Shown: positions 1 through 8,325 of the stretch, in pieces
Layout: each line of letters begins with the position of its first letter
Numbering within the stretch: position 1 is the first letter of the stretch
DNA from: Minicystis rosea
GTDB taxonomy: Bacteria > Myxococcota_A > Polyangia > Polyangiales > Polyangiaceae
Direction: 5' to 3'
Assembly (NCBI GenBank): GCA_001931535.1
Contig: CP016211.1
Span: 11,392,377-11,456,376 of the forward strand
Length of the DNA stretch: 64,000 bases
Notes under the pieces: generated by a model
Told to the model about the DNA's origin: nothing
Databases searched by the model: none
What the model saw: only the letters and a program-made list of their open reading frames with translations
Position numbers and translations under genes: made by a program

Positions 1-809
1 GTTGGGTCGCCGAGTACTCGGCCACGCGCCGCGACTGATCGGCCTCGGCCTGCGCCTGATCCTGCTCCATCGAGAGCGCCCGCTTCCGCGCCTCGACGTT
101 CTGCAGCTTGATGGCGAGCTCCTTCTCGCGCTGGATCTGGTTCGTCTTCTCCGCGTTGGACTGCACGCTCTCGGTGATGGCGCGGAGGCCTTCGGCGTCG
201 AACACGTCCTGGGAGTCGAGATCCTTCACCGGCACCATGGCGAGCGCGGTGATGGACACGTTCTCCAGCGTGAGGCCGTTCTTCTTCAGCTCCTCGCTGA
301 GCGCATTCTGGATGTGCTCCGCGAACTGCTTGCGCTGCCCGTGCAGGTCCATGAACGTCTGGTTGGCGGCCACCGAGCGGAGCGCGTCCGTGAGCTTGCC
401 TTCGATCAGATCGCCGATGGCGTGCTCGTCGAGGTTGCGCTCGCCGAAGGAGCGCGCCGCGGCCAGCACGTCCTCCGCGATGGGCTCGACCTTGATGTAG
501 AGCTCGGTGGTGACGTTCGCGCGAATCTTGTCGTGCGTGACCAGCGCGTTGCGACCCGAGCGCTCGACGGAGAGCTTGATCGAGCGCAGCGACACGCGCA
601 GGAGCTGGTGCAGGATCGGATACACGGTCACGCCGCCGCCGATCACCACCTTGTTGCCGCCCGATCCGGTGCGCACCAGCGCCTCGTCCGCGCCACATCG
701 CCGGTAGAACTTCGCCATCGTCACCGCGACGCCCGTGAGGACGAACACGATGAGCCCGATCGCCAATACGAGCAGGGGGAAATTCGGATGGTTGATGATC
801 TGGTTCATG
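1..809 (-). CDS. Flotillin / band-7 (YqiK-like) membrane protein, 3' end outside window
   Basis: The minus-strand frame starts at ATG 809 (GAGAAGG just upstream) and runs off the left edge, giving about 269 residues. It opens with one hydrophobic segment (about residues 8-28, FPLLVLAIGLIVFVLTGVAV). A prohibitin-homology (SPFH) region follows, with VRTGSGGNKVV and FDAEGLRAITE. Then begins the charged Glu/Ala/Gln-rich coiled coil typical of flotillins (QREKELAIKLQNVEARKR). Flotillins assemble on the inner membrane as scaffolds of ordered microdomains. The gene just upstream on the same strand encodes an NfeD/YqiJ-like protein, which is the usual flotillin partner, so a two-gene operon is likely despite a 168-bp gap. 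The C-terminus is not visible. Confidence 0.88.
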
Positions 810-977
810 GCCTTCTCCCATGGCTCCGGCCCTGCGCGATCCTCGCGCCACGCCGTGCCTCAGTCCTCTTGCCGCGCACGCGGCCGACGGACGGAGCCTC
901 CCTCGAGACGATGAAACGCCCGTGGCCTTCGTTCGTAAAGCGCGTTCGGGTCGCGGCCGGCCCGCGCGCTCTCTCCG

Positions 978-1736
978 CTACGGAGTCGTTCTCGCCTTCG
1001 CTCCGGGCGCTTCGTCGTCTTCGTCGAGCGGCGCCACGAAGAGCCGATCCGCATCACGATCGTAGTCGACGATCACCACCTCGCGCCCCTCGGGGATCGC
1101 GCGGTGCGCATCACGCGTGCGGCACACGATCCGGACCACGTGGCCCGTCTTGTCGCGCACCCTGATCTCGCCGAACTCGCCGTCGATCTTCGAAGAAATC
1201 ACCACGCCCGTGTGCCCGACGAGCTGCTTGCGCGACGTCGCCTCCTGCTGCGGATTGGCGATGAGGCGGCCGAGCGATCGTGAAAGGAGCCGCGTCGTCA
1301 TGAACCCGAAGACCGCCGACAGCGGCAGCGTCCACGCCAGGTTGGAGAGCGGCAGGGCGCCTGCGTTCCCGAGATAAATGGTGTTGGCCGCGATCCCCGC
1401 GAAGCCGAACGACACTGCATACGTCTGCCAGATGATCGACAGCGGTACCTTGCCCACGCCGAGGCCGGCGAGGAGCTGCTGCCCGACGCCCGGCTGCTCC
1501 GCATCGTGGTCGCCGTCGGCATCGTGGTCCGCGTCGGCATCCGCATCCGTGTCGGCGTCCGCATCGGCATCGACGTCGTGATCGGCATCGACGTCGTGCT
1601 CGCCATCGTGATCGTCACCGCCCGCGAGCAGGCCGAGGAGGCCCGTCATCTGCAGGAGCGCGAACACGATCGCCACGCCGAGCGCCACCGTGAAAGGCGC
1701 ATTGGCCCACGCGAGGAGAGAAGAAAGGAACGACAC
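978..1736 (-). CDS. NfeD/YqiJ-like OB-fold membrane protein with Asp/His-rich loop
   Basis: This is a 252-residue protein with a GTG start. An N-terminal membrane helix (about residues 14-40) is followed by a low-complexity loop (residues 41-79) made almost only of Asp, Ala and His. Two more membrane segments follow (VPLSIIWQTYAVSFGFAGIA and LAWTLPLSAVFGFMTTRLL). The C-terminal OB-fold-like domain contains LVGHTGVVISSKIDGEFGEI. This architecture matches YqiJ/NfeD proteins, which bind flotillins through the OB domain, and the next gene downstream is a flotillin. The acidic/histidine loop is not a family hallmark that I know of; it could bind divalent metal or simply be a spacer. The function in membrane organisation is inferred from the partner gene. 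Confidence 0.8.
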   Translation of the reverse strand: MSFLSSLLAWANAPFTVALGVAIVFALLQMTGLLGLLAGGDDHDGEHDVDADHDVDADADADTDADADADHDADGDHDAEQPGVGQQLLAGLGVGKVPLSIIWQTYAVSFGFAGIAANTIYLGNAGALPLSNLAWTLPLSAVFGFMTTRLLSRSLGRLIANPQQEATSRKQLVGHTGVVISSKIDGEFGEIRVRDKTGHVVRIVCRTRDAHRAIPEGREVVIVDYDRDADRLFVAPLDEDDEAPGAKARTTP

Positions 1737-2105
1737 CGAGCACCTACCCCTGGTTGGAACGGCGCACGCTGCACATCCGCGCGTGGTGTGACTCGATGGG
1801 CGGGAGCGCCCCCGGTCACCGCGCGGGTCAGGGGGCGACCCACCGGGATCGTCCCCTCGCGCTCGCGGTCCGAGGGCGCTCGCCAGTCCGGCGAGGTTCG
1901 CGGCCTACAGTGCGTCGCACGTTTCGCACGTCAAGGTGGGGAAACGAGGGCGCGCACGATTGTGTCGCGGCGGACGAGACCATTGCAGAAGCCATGCCGG
2001 AGGCTTGTCGCCGGCAGTGGATCGTGTCGTGATTTCGACGGGTTACGCGCATTCGGCACGCCGGTTGAAAGAAACCGTCGGCCCGCCCGAAAGAAGGGAG
2101 CGAGG
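1737..2105. promoter_or_regulatory. Divergent intergenic region between NfeD-like and sigma-factor genes
   Basis: This 369-bp gap separates the minus-strand NfeD/flotillin pair from the plus-strand sigma operon, so both promoters should lie here. I see no convincing gene and no clear sigma-70 hexamer pair. Overlapping open frames in the region have no ribosome-binding site or recognisable protein. Confidence 0.4.
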
Positions 2106-2702
2106 ATGCTGCAAACAGCGATGCCGAGCTCGGAACGGGGCGGGATCGCGGCCATGTCGGCCGCCGGCTTTGCGTTTCAGCGGGAGACCGCGGCGCTTCG
2201 GCCGGCCGTGCAAGCGGTGATTGCGTGCGTGCTGGGCGAGCGTCGCGATCATCCCGATGTGGAGGACTGCGCCGCAGAGACGATTCGTCGCGCGCTCGAA
2301 GGCAGCGCTCGTCTGCGCGACGGCGAGCCGGTGCGCCCTTGGCTGCTCGGCATCGCTCGTCACGTCGCGATCGATGCGCGCCGTCGGCGTCGGCGCGAGC
2401 GTGCTCTCGGCGAGCCGATCTCGCCCGACGACGAGATGGAACCGCTCGTGGAGCGTTTGCCCGATCCTGCGCCCGCGCCCGACGAGCGTGCCGCATCGAC
2501 GGAGCGCGCGCGCCGCATCGCCGCGGCCATGGAGACCCTCGCGCGCCCCCAGCGCGAGGCGATGATGATGTTCCACGTGGAGGGGGAAGGTTACCAGCAG
2601 ATCGCAGATCGCCTCGGCGTGCCGATCGGCACGGTGGCGACGTGGCTTTCGCGCGGACGGCGCATGCTCGCCGACGCGCTCGCAGAGACGGTGGAGCAAT
2701 GA
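2106..2702 (+). CDS. ECF-type RNA polymerase sigma factor
   Basis: A 198-residue sigma-70 family protein. Region 2 is seen in DVEDCAAETIRRALEG and PVRPWLLGIARHVAIDARRR (promoter -10 recognition and core binding). Region 4 is a helix-turn-helix in REAMMMFHVEGEGYQQIADR followed by LGVPIGTVATWLSRGRRML. There are no regions 1 or 3, as is normal for ECF sigmas. ATG 2106 was chosen because AAGGGAGCGAGG directly precedes it; the open frame continues upstream without a plausible start. The stop overlaps the start of the next gene by ATGA. That gene encodes a zinc-binding anti-sigma protein, so the pair should act as a stress-responsive switch. Confidence 0.93.
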   Translation: MLQTAMPSSERGGIAAMSAAGFAFQRETAALRPAVQAVIACVLGERRDHPDVEDCAAETIRRALEGSARLRDGEPVRPWLLGIARHVAIDARRRRRRERALGEPISPDDEMEPLVERLPDPAPAPDERAASTERARRIAAAMETLARPQREAMMMFHVEGEGYQQIADRLGVPIGTVATWLSRGRRMLADALAETVEQ

Positions 2703-3325
2703 CGACGACGCGAACCGGGCTCCCGCCCGACCTGATCTTCGAGCCGGATGGGCACGTCAGCGACCTCTGCGTGACGTGCGTCGCAGACGGCGAGCTCGAT
2801 CTCCTGCCCCGCGCCGCGCTCGATCATCTCGACGCGTGCGACGCCTGCGGCGCGCGCCTCGGTGAAGCGGCGCTCCTCTCGGTGGCGGCCAGCGAAGCGC
2901 TGCGCGATCCATCTCTCGCCGCCGCGCTCGCACTGGATTCGGGCACCGTCGCGCCGGTCGTCGAAGCGTCTTCCGAGCCCATCGCAGCCGCGTCGACCCT
3001 CGCGCCGCCGAGCCCGCGCAAGGCTCGACGCCCGCTGCCCATCGCCGCGATTGCGGCGGCCGTCTTCGTCGCTGCGCTCACGGCTGGGCCGGCGCTGGTC
3101 GATGCGGTGACGAACATTCCCTCGTCGCTCGCCGCGGCGATCGGCTGGTTGCCGACGCTGGTGCGTCTCACGCGGGCGCTGCTCTCGATGGGCCCGTCGG
3201 TGCTCGGTCCGTGGGCGCTCGCGATCAAGAGCGTGTCGGCGATCGTCTTCGTGTTGGCGGGGCTTCAGGTGGCGCGCGTCGCGATGCGGCGGCGCGCGAT
3301 CGCGGTCGAAGGAGGCATGCAATGA
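2699..3325 (+). CDS. Membrane anti-sigma factor with zinc-type HxxxCxxC motif
   Basis: A 208-residue protein that starts inside the last codons of the sigma gene (ATGA overlap). Its N-terminal part carries LDHLDACDACGARL, the HxxxCxxC signature of zinc-associated anti-sigma domains, with earlier cysteines in LCVTCVADGE. A Pro/Ala linker is followed by a membrane segment (PIAAIAAAVFVAALTAGPAL) and a second hydrophobic stretch near the C-terminus (ALAIKSVSAIVFVLAGLQ). The protein most likely holds the upstream ECF sigma at the inner membrane and releases it on an envelope or redox signal. The signal is unknown. Its own stop overlaps the next gene by ATGA, so all three genes are translationally coupled. 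Confidence 0.85.
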   Translation: MTTTRTGLPPDLIFEPDGHVSDLCVTCVADGELDLLPRAALDHLDACDACGARLGEAALLSVAASEALRDPSLAAALALDSGTVAPVVEASSEPIAAASTLAPPSPRKARRPLPIAAIAAAVFVAALTAGPALVDAVTNIPSSLAAAIGWLPTLVRLTRALLSMGPSVLGPWALAIKSVSAIVFVLAGLQVARVAMRRRAIAVEGGMQ

Positions 3326-4713
3326 TCCGGTATTCGAGGATTGGGCGGAGCGGCCTCGCTACGGCCGTGGCGCTCGCGGCGCTCGCGCCCTGCGCGGCGC
3401 ACGCGGAGGTTCGCCGCGAAGGGCAGTGGCCCGCGAGCGAGCCGATGGTGACGCTCGACTTCGACGGCGTTCCGCGCGGCGATGCGCTGACACGGCTCGC
3501 CAAGGCTGCCGGTTGGAGCATCGTGGTCACCGCGCCCAAGGGTGATCCGGTCAACCTGCACGTCGAGAAGCAGCCCGCCGACAGAGTGCTCGAGCTCTTG
3601 CTCATCGATGGTCGCTACATCGCGCGCCGCGAGCAGGGCCTCATCGCCATCGCGCCCGCCGGCGAGCCCAGCGGCCCGGCCGCTCCGCCGGTGCCGCCGG
3701 TTCCGCCGGCTCCTCCCGGGCCGCCGGCTGCGCTGCCGATCCCGCCCGTACCGCCGGCTCCTCCTTTGCCGCCCGGGCCTTCTGCCAGCGATGACGACGA
3801 CGACGAGCGCGATCGTGTCGTCACCGGCGGCAGCCTGCGCATCGAGAAGGGCGAGGTCGCGCACGACATCACCGTGCTCGGCGGCACGCTCGATGTTTGG
3901 GGCACGGTGACCGGCGATCTCGCGCTCTTCGGCGGCTCCGTGCGCATCCACGAAGGCGGCCGCGTGCACGGTGACGTCTCGGTGATGGGCGGCTCCATCG
4001 ACGTCGATTCGGGTGCGGCCATCGACGGCGACGTCGGCGTGCTCGGCGGCAAGCTTCATCGCGCCGACGGCGCCACCATCGGCGGCGACATCAACGACGG
4101 CATGCGCAAGCACAAGGCCGCCGCGAAGAGCAAAGCCCGCGACAAGCAAGCGCGTGACGAGGGGCACGCCAAGAGCGAGGCGTCGTCGACGTCGTCCGTG
4201 CGCTCGCTGGCGCGCGGCGTGGCCGACGCGGTCAACGGCGCGGCGCTCCTCTTCGTCTTCGGCGCGGTCCTGCTCGCGCTCGCGCCGGCGCGCATGGATC
4301 AGCTCAAGGTCCAGATCGCGTCGCGGCCGATGCGCACCTTCGCGACGGGCGTCGTTTCGCTCCTCGGCGGCGCGGTCCTGCTCACGGCCGTGTGCGTGAC
4401 CATCATCGGCATTCCCATCGCCGCCGTCGCCATGCTCGCGGCCATCATCGCGGTGCTCGCCGGCGTGTGCTCGGTCCTCGAGACGATCGGCGCCGCGCTC
4501 CTCGCGCATCGGACCAAGAACCCGTACGTGCACCTGGCCGTCGGCGGGCTGCTCTTCCTCGTCGCTGGCGCCATTCCTTTCGTGGGCTCGCTCGTGAAGC
4601 TCGCGGTCATCCTCACGGCGCTCGGCAGCGTCGTGGCCACGCGCGCCGCGGGCCTCCTTCCCGCGCGTCTGCGCGGCGCGAGCTCGCAGCGCGAGCCTGC
4701 GCGCGACGCCTGA
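3322..4713 (+). CDS. Secreted/membrane protein: STN-like domain, polyproline linker, bactofilin-like domain, C-terminal membrane helices
   Basis: A 463-residue protein. A signal peptide (about residues 1-28, ending CAAHAE) leads into an STN-like domain with LDFDGVPRGDALTRLAKAAG and VEKQPADRVLELLL. Residues about 115-155 are a Pro-Val/Pro-Pro tract, followed by an acidic DDDDDE stretch. A bactofilin-like beta repeat comes next (GGTLDVWGTVTGDLALFGGS, VHGDVSVMGGSIDV, IDGDVGVLGGK), then a Lys/Ala-rich linker and four hydrophobic helices. STN domains occur at the N-terminus of secretins and TonB receptors; bactofilin repeats polymerise. The gene is the last of the sigma/anti-sigma operon and is probably part of that system's envelope output or sensing. 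The domain combination is unusual. Confidence 0.8.
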   Translation: MIRYSRIGRSGLATAVALAALAPCAAHAEVRREGQWPASEPMVTLDFDGVPRGDALTRLAKAAGWSIVVTAPKGDPVNLHVEKQPADRVLELLLIDGRYIARREQGLIAIAPAGEPSGPAAPPVPPVPPAPPGPPAALPIPPVPPAPPLPPGPSASDDDDDERDRVVTGGSLRIEKGEVAHDITVLGGTLDVWGTVTGDLALFGGSVRIHEGGRVHGDVSVMGGSIDVDSGAAIDGDVGVLGGKLHRADGATIGGDINDGMRKHKAAAKSKARDKQARDEGHAKSEASSTSSVRSLARGVADAVNGAALLFVFGAVLLALAPARMDQLKVQIASRPMRTFATGVVSLLGGAVLLTAVCVTIIGIPIAAVAMLAAIIAVLAGVCSVLETIGAALLAHRTKNPYVHLAVGGLLFLVAGAIPFVGSLVKLAVILTALGSVVATRAAGLLPARLRGASSQREPARDA

Positions 4714-5056
4714 CCGACCCTCTCGAAATCTGGGCCGGCAAGCCTTCTTCGGCCCATTCTCCCCCCACATTCGATATCTGAACGAAAAGACAGGTGCGAC
4801 CTGCTCGCACTTTTCTTTTCTTTTGCGGAGCGCTTTCGATATACAGAGTGGCGTGACCGTCCTCGCACCGGGGGCGACGTCAGGTCGAATCCGGGCGCCG
4901 AGGGAATCAGGGCGACGAGCCAAAGCCTCTCATCACGGACCGCTTGATCGCGGTTCGGCCCGGTTTTGTCCGTCGTTCTGAATGAGCTCTCGAATCGTCG
5001 TCCCGCGCACACGTGGGGAGACCTGCGGCGCCCAGAAACCGTTTGGAGGTTCATCC
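4714..5056 (+). promoter_or_regulatory. Intergenic region with two TTCGATAT copies ahead of the Lys-rich secreted protein gene
   Basis: A 343-bp gap. It holds a pyrimidine-rich, comparatively AT-rich stretch (about 4790-4850) and two copies of the octamer TTCGATAT, near 4770 and 4828. No gene or RNA family was recognised. The promoter of the 5057 gene probably lies here, which would give a long leader. Confidence 0.35.
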
Positions 5057-5554
5057 ATGAAGACGCTCGCTCACCTCGCTTCTGTATTCATCGCAGCAAC
5101 GGCGCTCGTTCTCCCTGCCTCGGCGATGGCCGAGACCAAGACGCCCGCGGGCCACCACGGGCACAAGGAGAGCGGGTTTCCGATGAAGGCCGAGGCCTAC
5201 AAGAAGCTCGTCGAGAGCAAGATCGACAAGATGAAGGGTCACTTCGACAAGGGCGTGTCGAAGCGCAGCCTCTCGCACGAGCAGAAGGCCGAGATCGACA
5301 AGTCGCTCGAGGGCGCGCTCAAGGAGCTGCACTCCGCGGTCGACAAGGTCAGCGCCGATGGCGTCGTCACCAAGGACGAGGCCAAGCACGTCAAAGAGCT
5401 GAGCGAGCATCTCCGCGGCAAGGTGCGTGAAGAGCTGAAGGGCAAGCACGCCAATGCCAAGGCGAAGGGGCAGAAGCCCGCCGCCAAGAAGACGACCCTC
5501 AGCAAGAAGGCCGGCAAGAAGCGCCAGAAGGACTCGTCGAGCGACAAGGGCTGA
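5057..5554 (+). CDS. Secreted Lys/His-rich helical protein of unknown function
   Basis: A 165-residue protein starting at ATG 5057, seven bases after TTTGGAGGT. It has a classical signal peptide (residues 1-25, cut after PASAMA). The mature part is highly charged: a His-rich start (GHHGHKESG), long predicted helices (KKLVESKIDKMKGHFDKGV, IDKSLEGALKELHSAVDKV) and a very basic Lys/Ala tail (KKTTLSKKAGKKRQKDSS). I do not recognise a family. The charge pattern suggests an envelope protein that binds anionic polymer or nucleic acid, but that is only inference. Two hairpins follow the stop. Confidence 0.75.
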   Translation: MKTLAHLASVFIAATALVLPASAMAETKTPAGHHGHKESGFPMKAEAYKKLVESKIDKMKGHFDKGVSKRSLSHEQKAEIDKSLEGALKELHSAVDKVSADGVVTKDEAKHVKELSEHLRGKVREELKGKHANAKAKGQKPAAKKTTLSKKAGKKRQKDSSSDKG

Positions 5555-5562
5555 ATGGATGA

Positions 5563-5600
5563 GATTGGAGTCGAGGTCGCTCGCGGCCTCGGCTCCAATC
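5563..5600. terminator. Hairpin after the Lys-rich protein gene
   Basis: GATTGGAGTCGAGG is followed by a 10-base loop and then CCTCGGCTCCAATC, a near-perfect 14-bp stem with one wobble. It starts eight bases past the stop at 5554 and lacks a clear U tract. It is probably a transcription end or 3'-stabilising structure. Confidence 0.5.
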
Positions 5601-5663
5601 GACATCTCATGATGGGTTTGAGGCCGTTCGCGGCCCCATCGTGATCGAGCCCAACGAGGCTTT

Positions 5664-5688
5664 GGCTGGGGCCTTTGCGGCCCCAGCC
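5664..5688. terminator. GC hairpin between convergent genes
   Basis: GGCTGGGGCC-TTTGC-GGCCCCAGCC forms a perfect 10-bp stem with a 5-base loop. It lies between a plus-strand and a minus-strand gene that converge, so it may serve both directions. Confidence 0.55.
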
Positions 5689-5696
5689 TCATCGCA

Positions 5697-6305
5697 TCAC
5701 GGGGCCGGCTTCAGGCACGTGCCCGGGTCGCCGAAACAGGACCCTTCGACGCAATAGCCCTCGTCGCACTCCGGGTCGACACTGCACTTCTTGCGCTCGC
5801 ATTTGGCGTCGGCGACCGGGGGACAGAGGAAGTTCTTCGGGCAGTCGAGCTGTTGGGCGCAGACGGCGGGCGCGCAGCGGTGATCGGTGCCGCAGGCAAG
5901 GCCTGCGCTGCAGTCGGCGTTGGTGGAGCAGCCGGCCACGCAATGCTTTTGGTCGCCGCAGGCGCACGTCACCGGCTCGCAGATGCTCGTCGGACCCTGC
6001 GCCGTGCAGTCGGAGTCGCTCCCGCAGTTGCTCGGGTCGTTGGAGCACGTGCCGCAGGGCATCGCTTGATTGGGGGGAAGGCATTGCTCTCCACCGGCGC
6101 AGTCCAGGCCTTTACGACACTTGCCTTCGGGCAGGCCATTCCCGCCGCCCGTCCCGCCGGACCCCGTGGTGCTGCTGCTCGTCGTCGTGCTCGACGTCGT
6201 CCCGCCGCCCGTGCCGCCGGTCCCGTTCGTGCTGCTGCCGCAGCCGATCGTCGCCGCGAGCGCGACGGTGATGCTCACCATTCCAAACCCGATTGAACCA
6301 CGCAT
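5697..6305 (-). CDS. Cysteine-rich secreted lipoprotein
   Basis: A 202-residue protein. ATG 6305 was chosen because GGAGG lies seven bases upstream and a signal peptide follows (MRGSIGFGMVSITVALAATI then GCGSS). After the lipid-site cysteine comes a Gly/Ser/Thr linker. The rest is a cysteine-rich region of short repeats of the type CxxxxDCxxGxxC (CRKGLDCAGGEQC, CSTNADCSAGLACG, CSVDPECDEGYCVEGSC). Such disulfide-rich repeats are common in myxobacterial outer-surface lipoproteins. No catalytic motif is visible; the role is probably structural or binding at the cell surface. Confidence 0.78.
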   Translation of the reverse strand: MRGSIGFGMVSITVALAATIGCGSSTNGTGGTGGGTTSSTTTSSSTTGSGGTGGGNGLPEGKCRKGLDCAGGEQCLPPNQAMPCGTCSNDPSNCGSDSDCTAQGPTSICEPVTCACGDQKHCVAGCSTNADCSAGLACGTDHRCAPAVCAQQLDCPKNFLCPPVADAKCERKKCSVDPECDEGYCVEGSCFGDPGTCLKPAP

Positions 6306-6429
6306 CCGAGACCTCCGCGCGGCATGATGCTCGCCGGCGTGCCTCGCGTCCATGGTCGATCGCGTCTGCGATGACAGGCCTGCCCGCGGTCGCGTATCGT
6401 CATGTGATCTGCTCGACGATGGGGTCCTC

Positions 6430-8322
6430 ATGTCTTTGATCATGCTCCGACGATCCGTTCCATTTGCTCTTCTCTTCGCGATGGCCTGCGGTGATTCCAC
6501 GACTGGGACCGGAGGCGGTGGCAGCACCTCCGCGGCCGGCGGCGCCGGCGGATCCGCGACGACGGCCAGCACGACGTCGAGCGGCGGCGACGGCGGTGCG
6601 GGCACGACGTCGAGCGGATCGGCGGGTGGAGGCGGCGCGGCGCCGTGCACGGCGGGCGCGACGCAGGCTTGTTATTCCGGGCCTCCCAACACGATGAACC
6701 TCGGCGCTTGCAAGCCGGGCGTGGCGACGTGCCAGGACGACGGCACTTTCGGGCCCTGCGTCGGCGAGGTGCTCCCCGTCGAGGAGAGCTGCGCGACGCT
6801 GCTCGACGACAACTGCAACGGCAAGACCAACGAAGGTTGCATCTGCACGCCGGGCGCCATGGAGGCTTGTTATGGCGGGCCGACCGGCACCGAGGGAGTC
6901 GGCATCTGCAAAGCAGGTACGAAGACCTGCGCCGAGGATGGGAAGAGCTTCGGCCCGTGCGAAGGGCAGGTGCAGCCGGCTTTGGAGAACTGCCTCGCTT
7001 CGGCTGACGAGGATTGCGACGGGACCGCGCAGGCGTGCACGGGCAACGGGCTTTGGGCCAAACGATTCGGGGATGCGCAGGCGCAGACGACGAACGCGGT
7101 CGCCAACCGCGCCGGTGGGCCGGTGATCACCGGCGCGCTCGCGGGCGCCGCCGATTTCGGTGGAGGCACGCTGACGAGCGTGGGGAACACCGATGTCTTC
7201 GTCGCCAGCTACGATTACGCGGGCACCTTCATGTGGGCCAAGCGGTTCGGCGACGCGCAGGCGCAGAGCGGCACGGGCATCGCGGTGGATGGGCTCGGCA
7301 ACACCCTCATCATCGGTGATTTCGCCGGCGCCATCGACTTCGGCGGCGGCGCGCTCACCAGCGCAGGCGGCACCGACGTGTTCGTGGCCAAGCTCGACAG
7401 CGCCGGCGCCTTCGTGTGGGCCAAGCGCTTCGGCGACAACATGGCGCAGAACGGCCGCGGGATCGCGGTGGATTCTGCGGGCAACGTGGTCATCACCGGA
7501 TCGTTCGCCGGCAAGATCGATTTCGGCGGCGGCGCGCTCACCTCCGCGGGCGGCACCGATGTGTTCGTGGCCAAGTTCGATCCCGATGGCAATCACCTCT
7601 GGAGCAAGCGATTCGGCGATGCGCAGGCGCAGAGTGGCAAGGGCGTGGCCGTCGATCCGGCGGGGAACGTGGTCATCGTGGGGGACGCGGCCGGCGTCAT
7701 CGATTTCGGCGGCGGCGCGCTCACGACGGCGGGGGGCAACGACGTGTTCGTGGCCAGCCTGGATCAGAATGGCAATCTCTTCTGGGGCAAGATCTTCGGC
7801 AACAACGCGGCGCAGGCGGGCAATGCCGTCACCACCGACTCGGTGGGCAACGTGGTCATCACTGGCAACGTCGCGGGCAACATCAATTTCGGCGGCGGCG
7901 CGCTCACCAGCGCCGGTGGCAACGACGTGTTCGTGGCGCGGTTCACGCAAGGAGGGATGCACCTCTGGAGCAAGCTCTTCGGCAGCGCCGGCGCGGAGAA
8001 CGGGCGTGGCGTCTCCGTCGATCCCTTCGGCGGCATCGTCCTCGTCGGCGACTTCGCGACCAACGTGAACTTCGGAGGCACGTCGCTCACGAGCAACGGC
8101 TCGACGGATGTGTACGTGGCCAAGCTCGATGCGCTCGGCGGCTACGTGTGGGCCCGTCGCTACGGCGACGCACAGGCCCAGACGGCGAACGGCGTTGCCA
8201 CCGACGTCACCGGCATCCTCGTCGCGGGCGTGTTCGCGGGCGTGATCGATTTCGGCAACGGCAGCGGCGCGCTCACCAGCGCGGGCGGCAACGATGCGCT
8301 CGTCGCCAAGCTCTCGCCCTGA
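6430..8322 (+). CDS. Secreted beta-propeller (SBBP-type repeat) lipoprotein
   Basis: About 630 residues. The signal peptide ends in a lipobox (LLFAMAC), followed by a Gly/Ser/Thr linker (about residues 18-60). Two Cys-rich modules follow (ACYSGPPNT...CATLLDDNCNGK and ACYGGPTGT...DEDCDG). Then come seven repeats of about 55-60 residues, each with W-[AS]-[KR]-x-[FY]-G, a central VDxxGN-type turn, G-x-IDFGGGALTSAG and DVFVAKLD. These match beta-propeller repeats of the SBBP class. The start could also be ATG 6442. The protein is probably displayed on the outer membrane and used for binding. It ends three bases from a convergent acyltransferase gene. Confidence 0.85.
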   Translation: MSLIMLRRSVPFALLFAMACGDSTTGTGGGGSTSAAGGAGGSATTASTTSSGGDGGAGTTSSGSAGGGGAAPCTAGATQACYSGPPNTMNLGACKPGVATCQDDGTFGPCVGEVLPVEESCATLLDDNCNGKTNEGCICTPGAMEACYGGPTGTEGVGICKAGTKTCAEDGKSFGPCEGQVQPALENCLASADEDCDGTAQACTGNGLWAKRFGDAQAQTTNAVANRAGGPVITGALAGAADFGGGTLTSVGNTDVFVASYDYAGTFMWAKRFGDAQAQSGTGIAVDGLGNTLIIGDFAGAIDFGGGALTSAGGTDVFVAKLDSAGAFVWAKRFGDNMAQNGRGIAVDSAGNVVITGSFAGKIDFGGGALTSAGGTDVFVAKFDPDGNHLWSKRFGDAQAQSGKGVAVDPAGNVVIVGDAAGVIDFGGGALTTAGGNDVFVASLDQNGNLFWGKIFGNNAAQAGNAVTTDSVGNVVITGNVAGNINFGGGALTSAGGNDVFVARFTQGGMHLWSKLFGSAGAENGRGVSVDPFGGIVLVGDFATNVNFGGTSLTSNGSTDVYVAKLDALGGYVWARRYGDAQAQTANGVATDVTGILVAGVFAGVIDFGNGSGALTSAGGNDALVAKLSP

Positions 8323-8325
8323 GCG

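Noticed and set aside
2..1165. Long plus-strand frame opposite the flotillin gene
   Set aside because: Antisense of a clearly recognised flotillin and NfeD-like gene; composition is Arg/His/Leu-rich as expected for a shadow.
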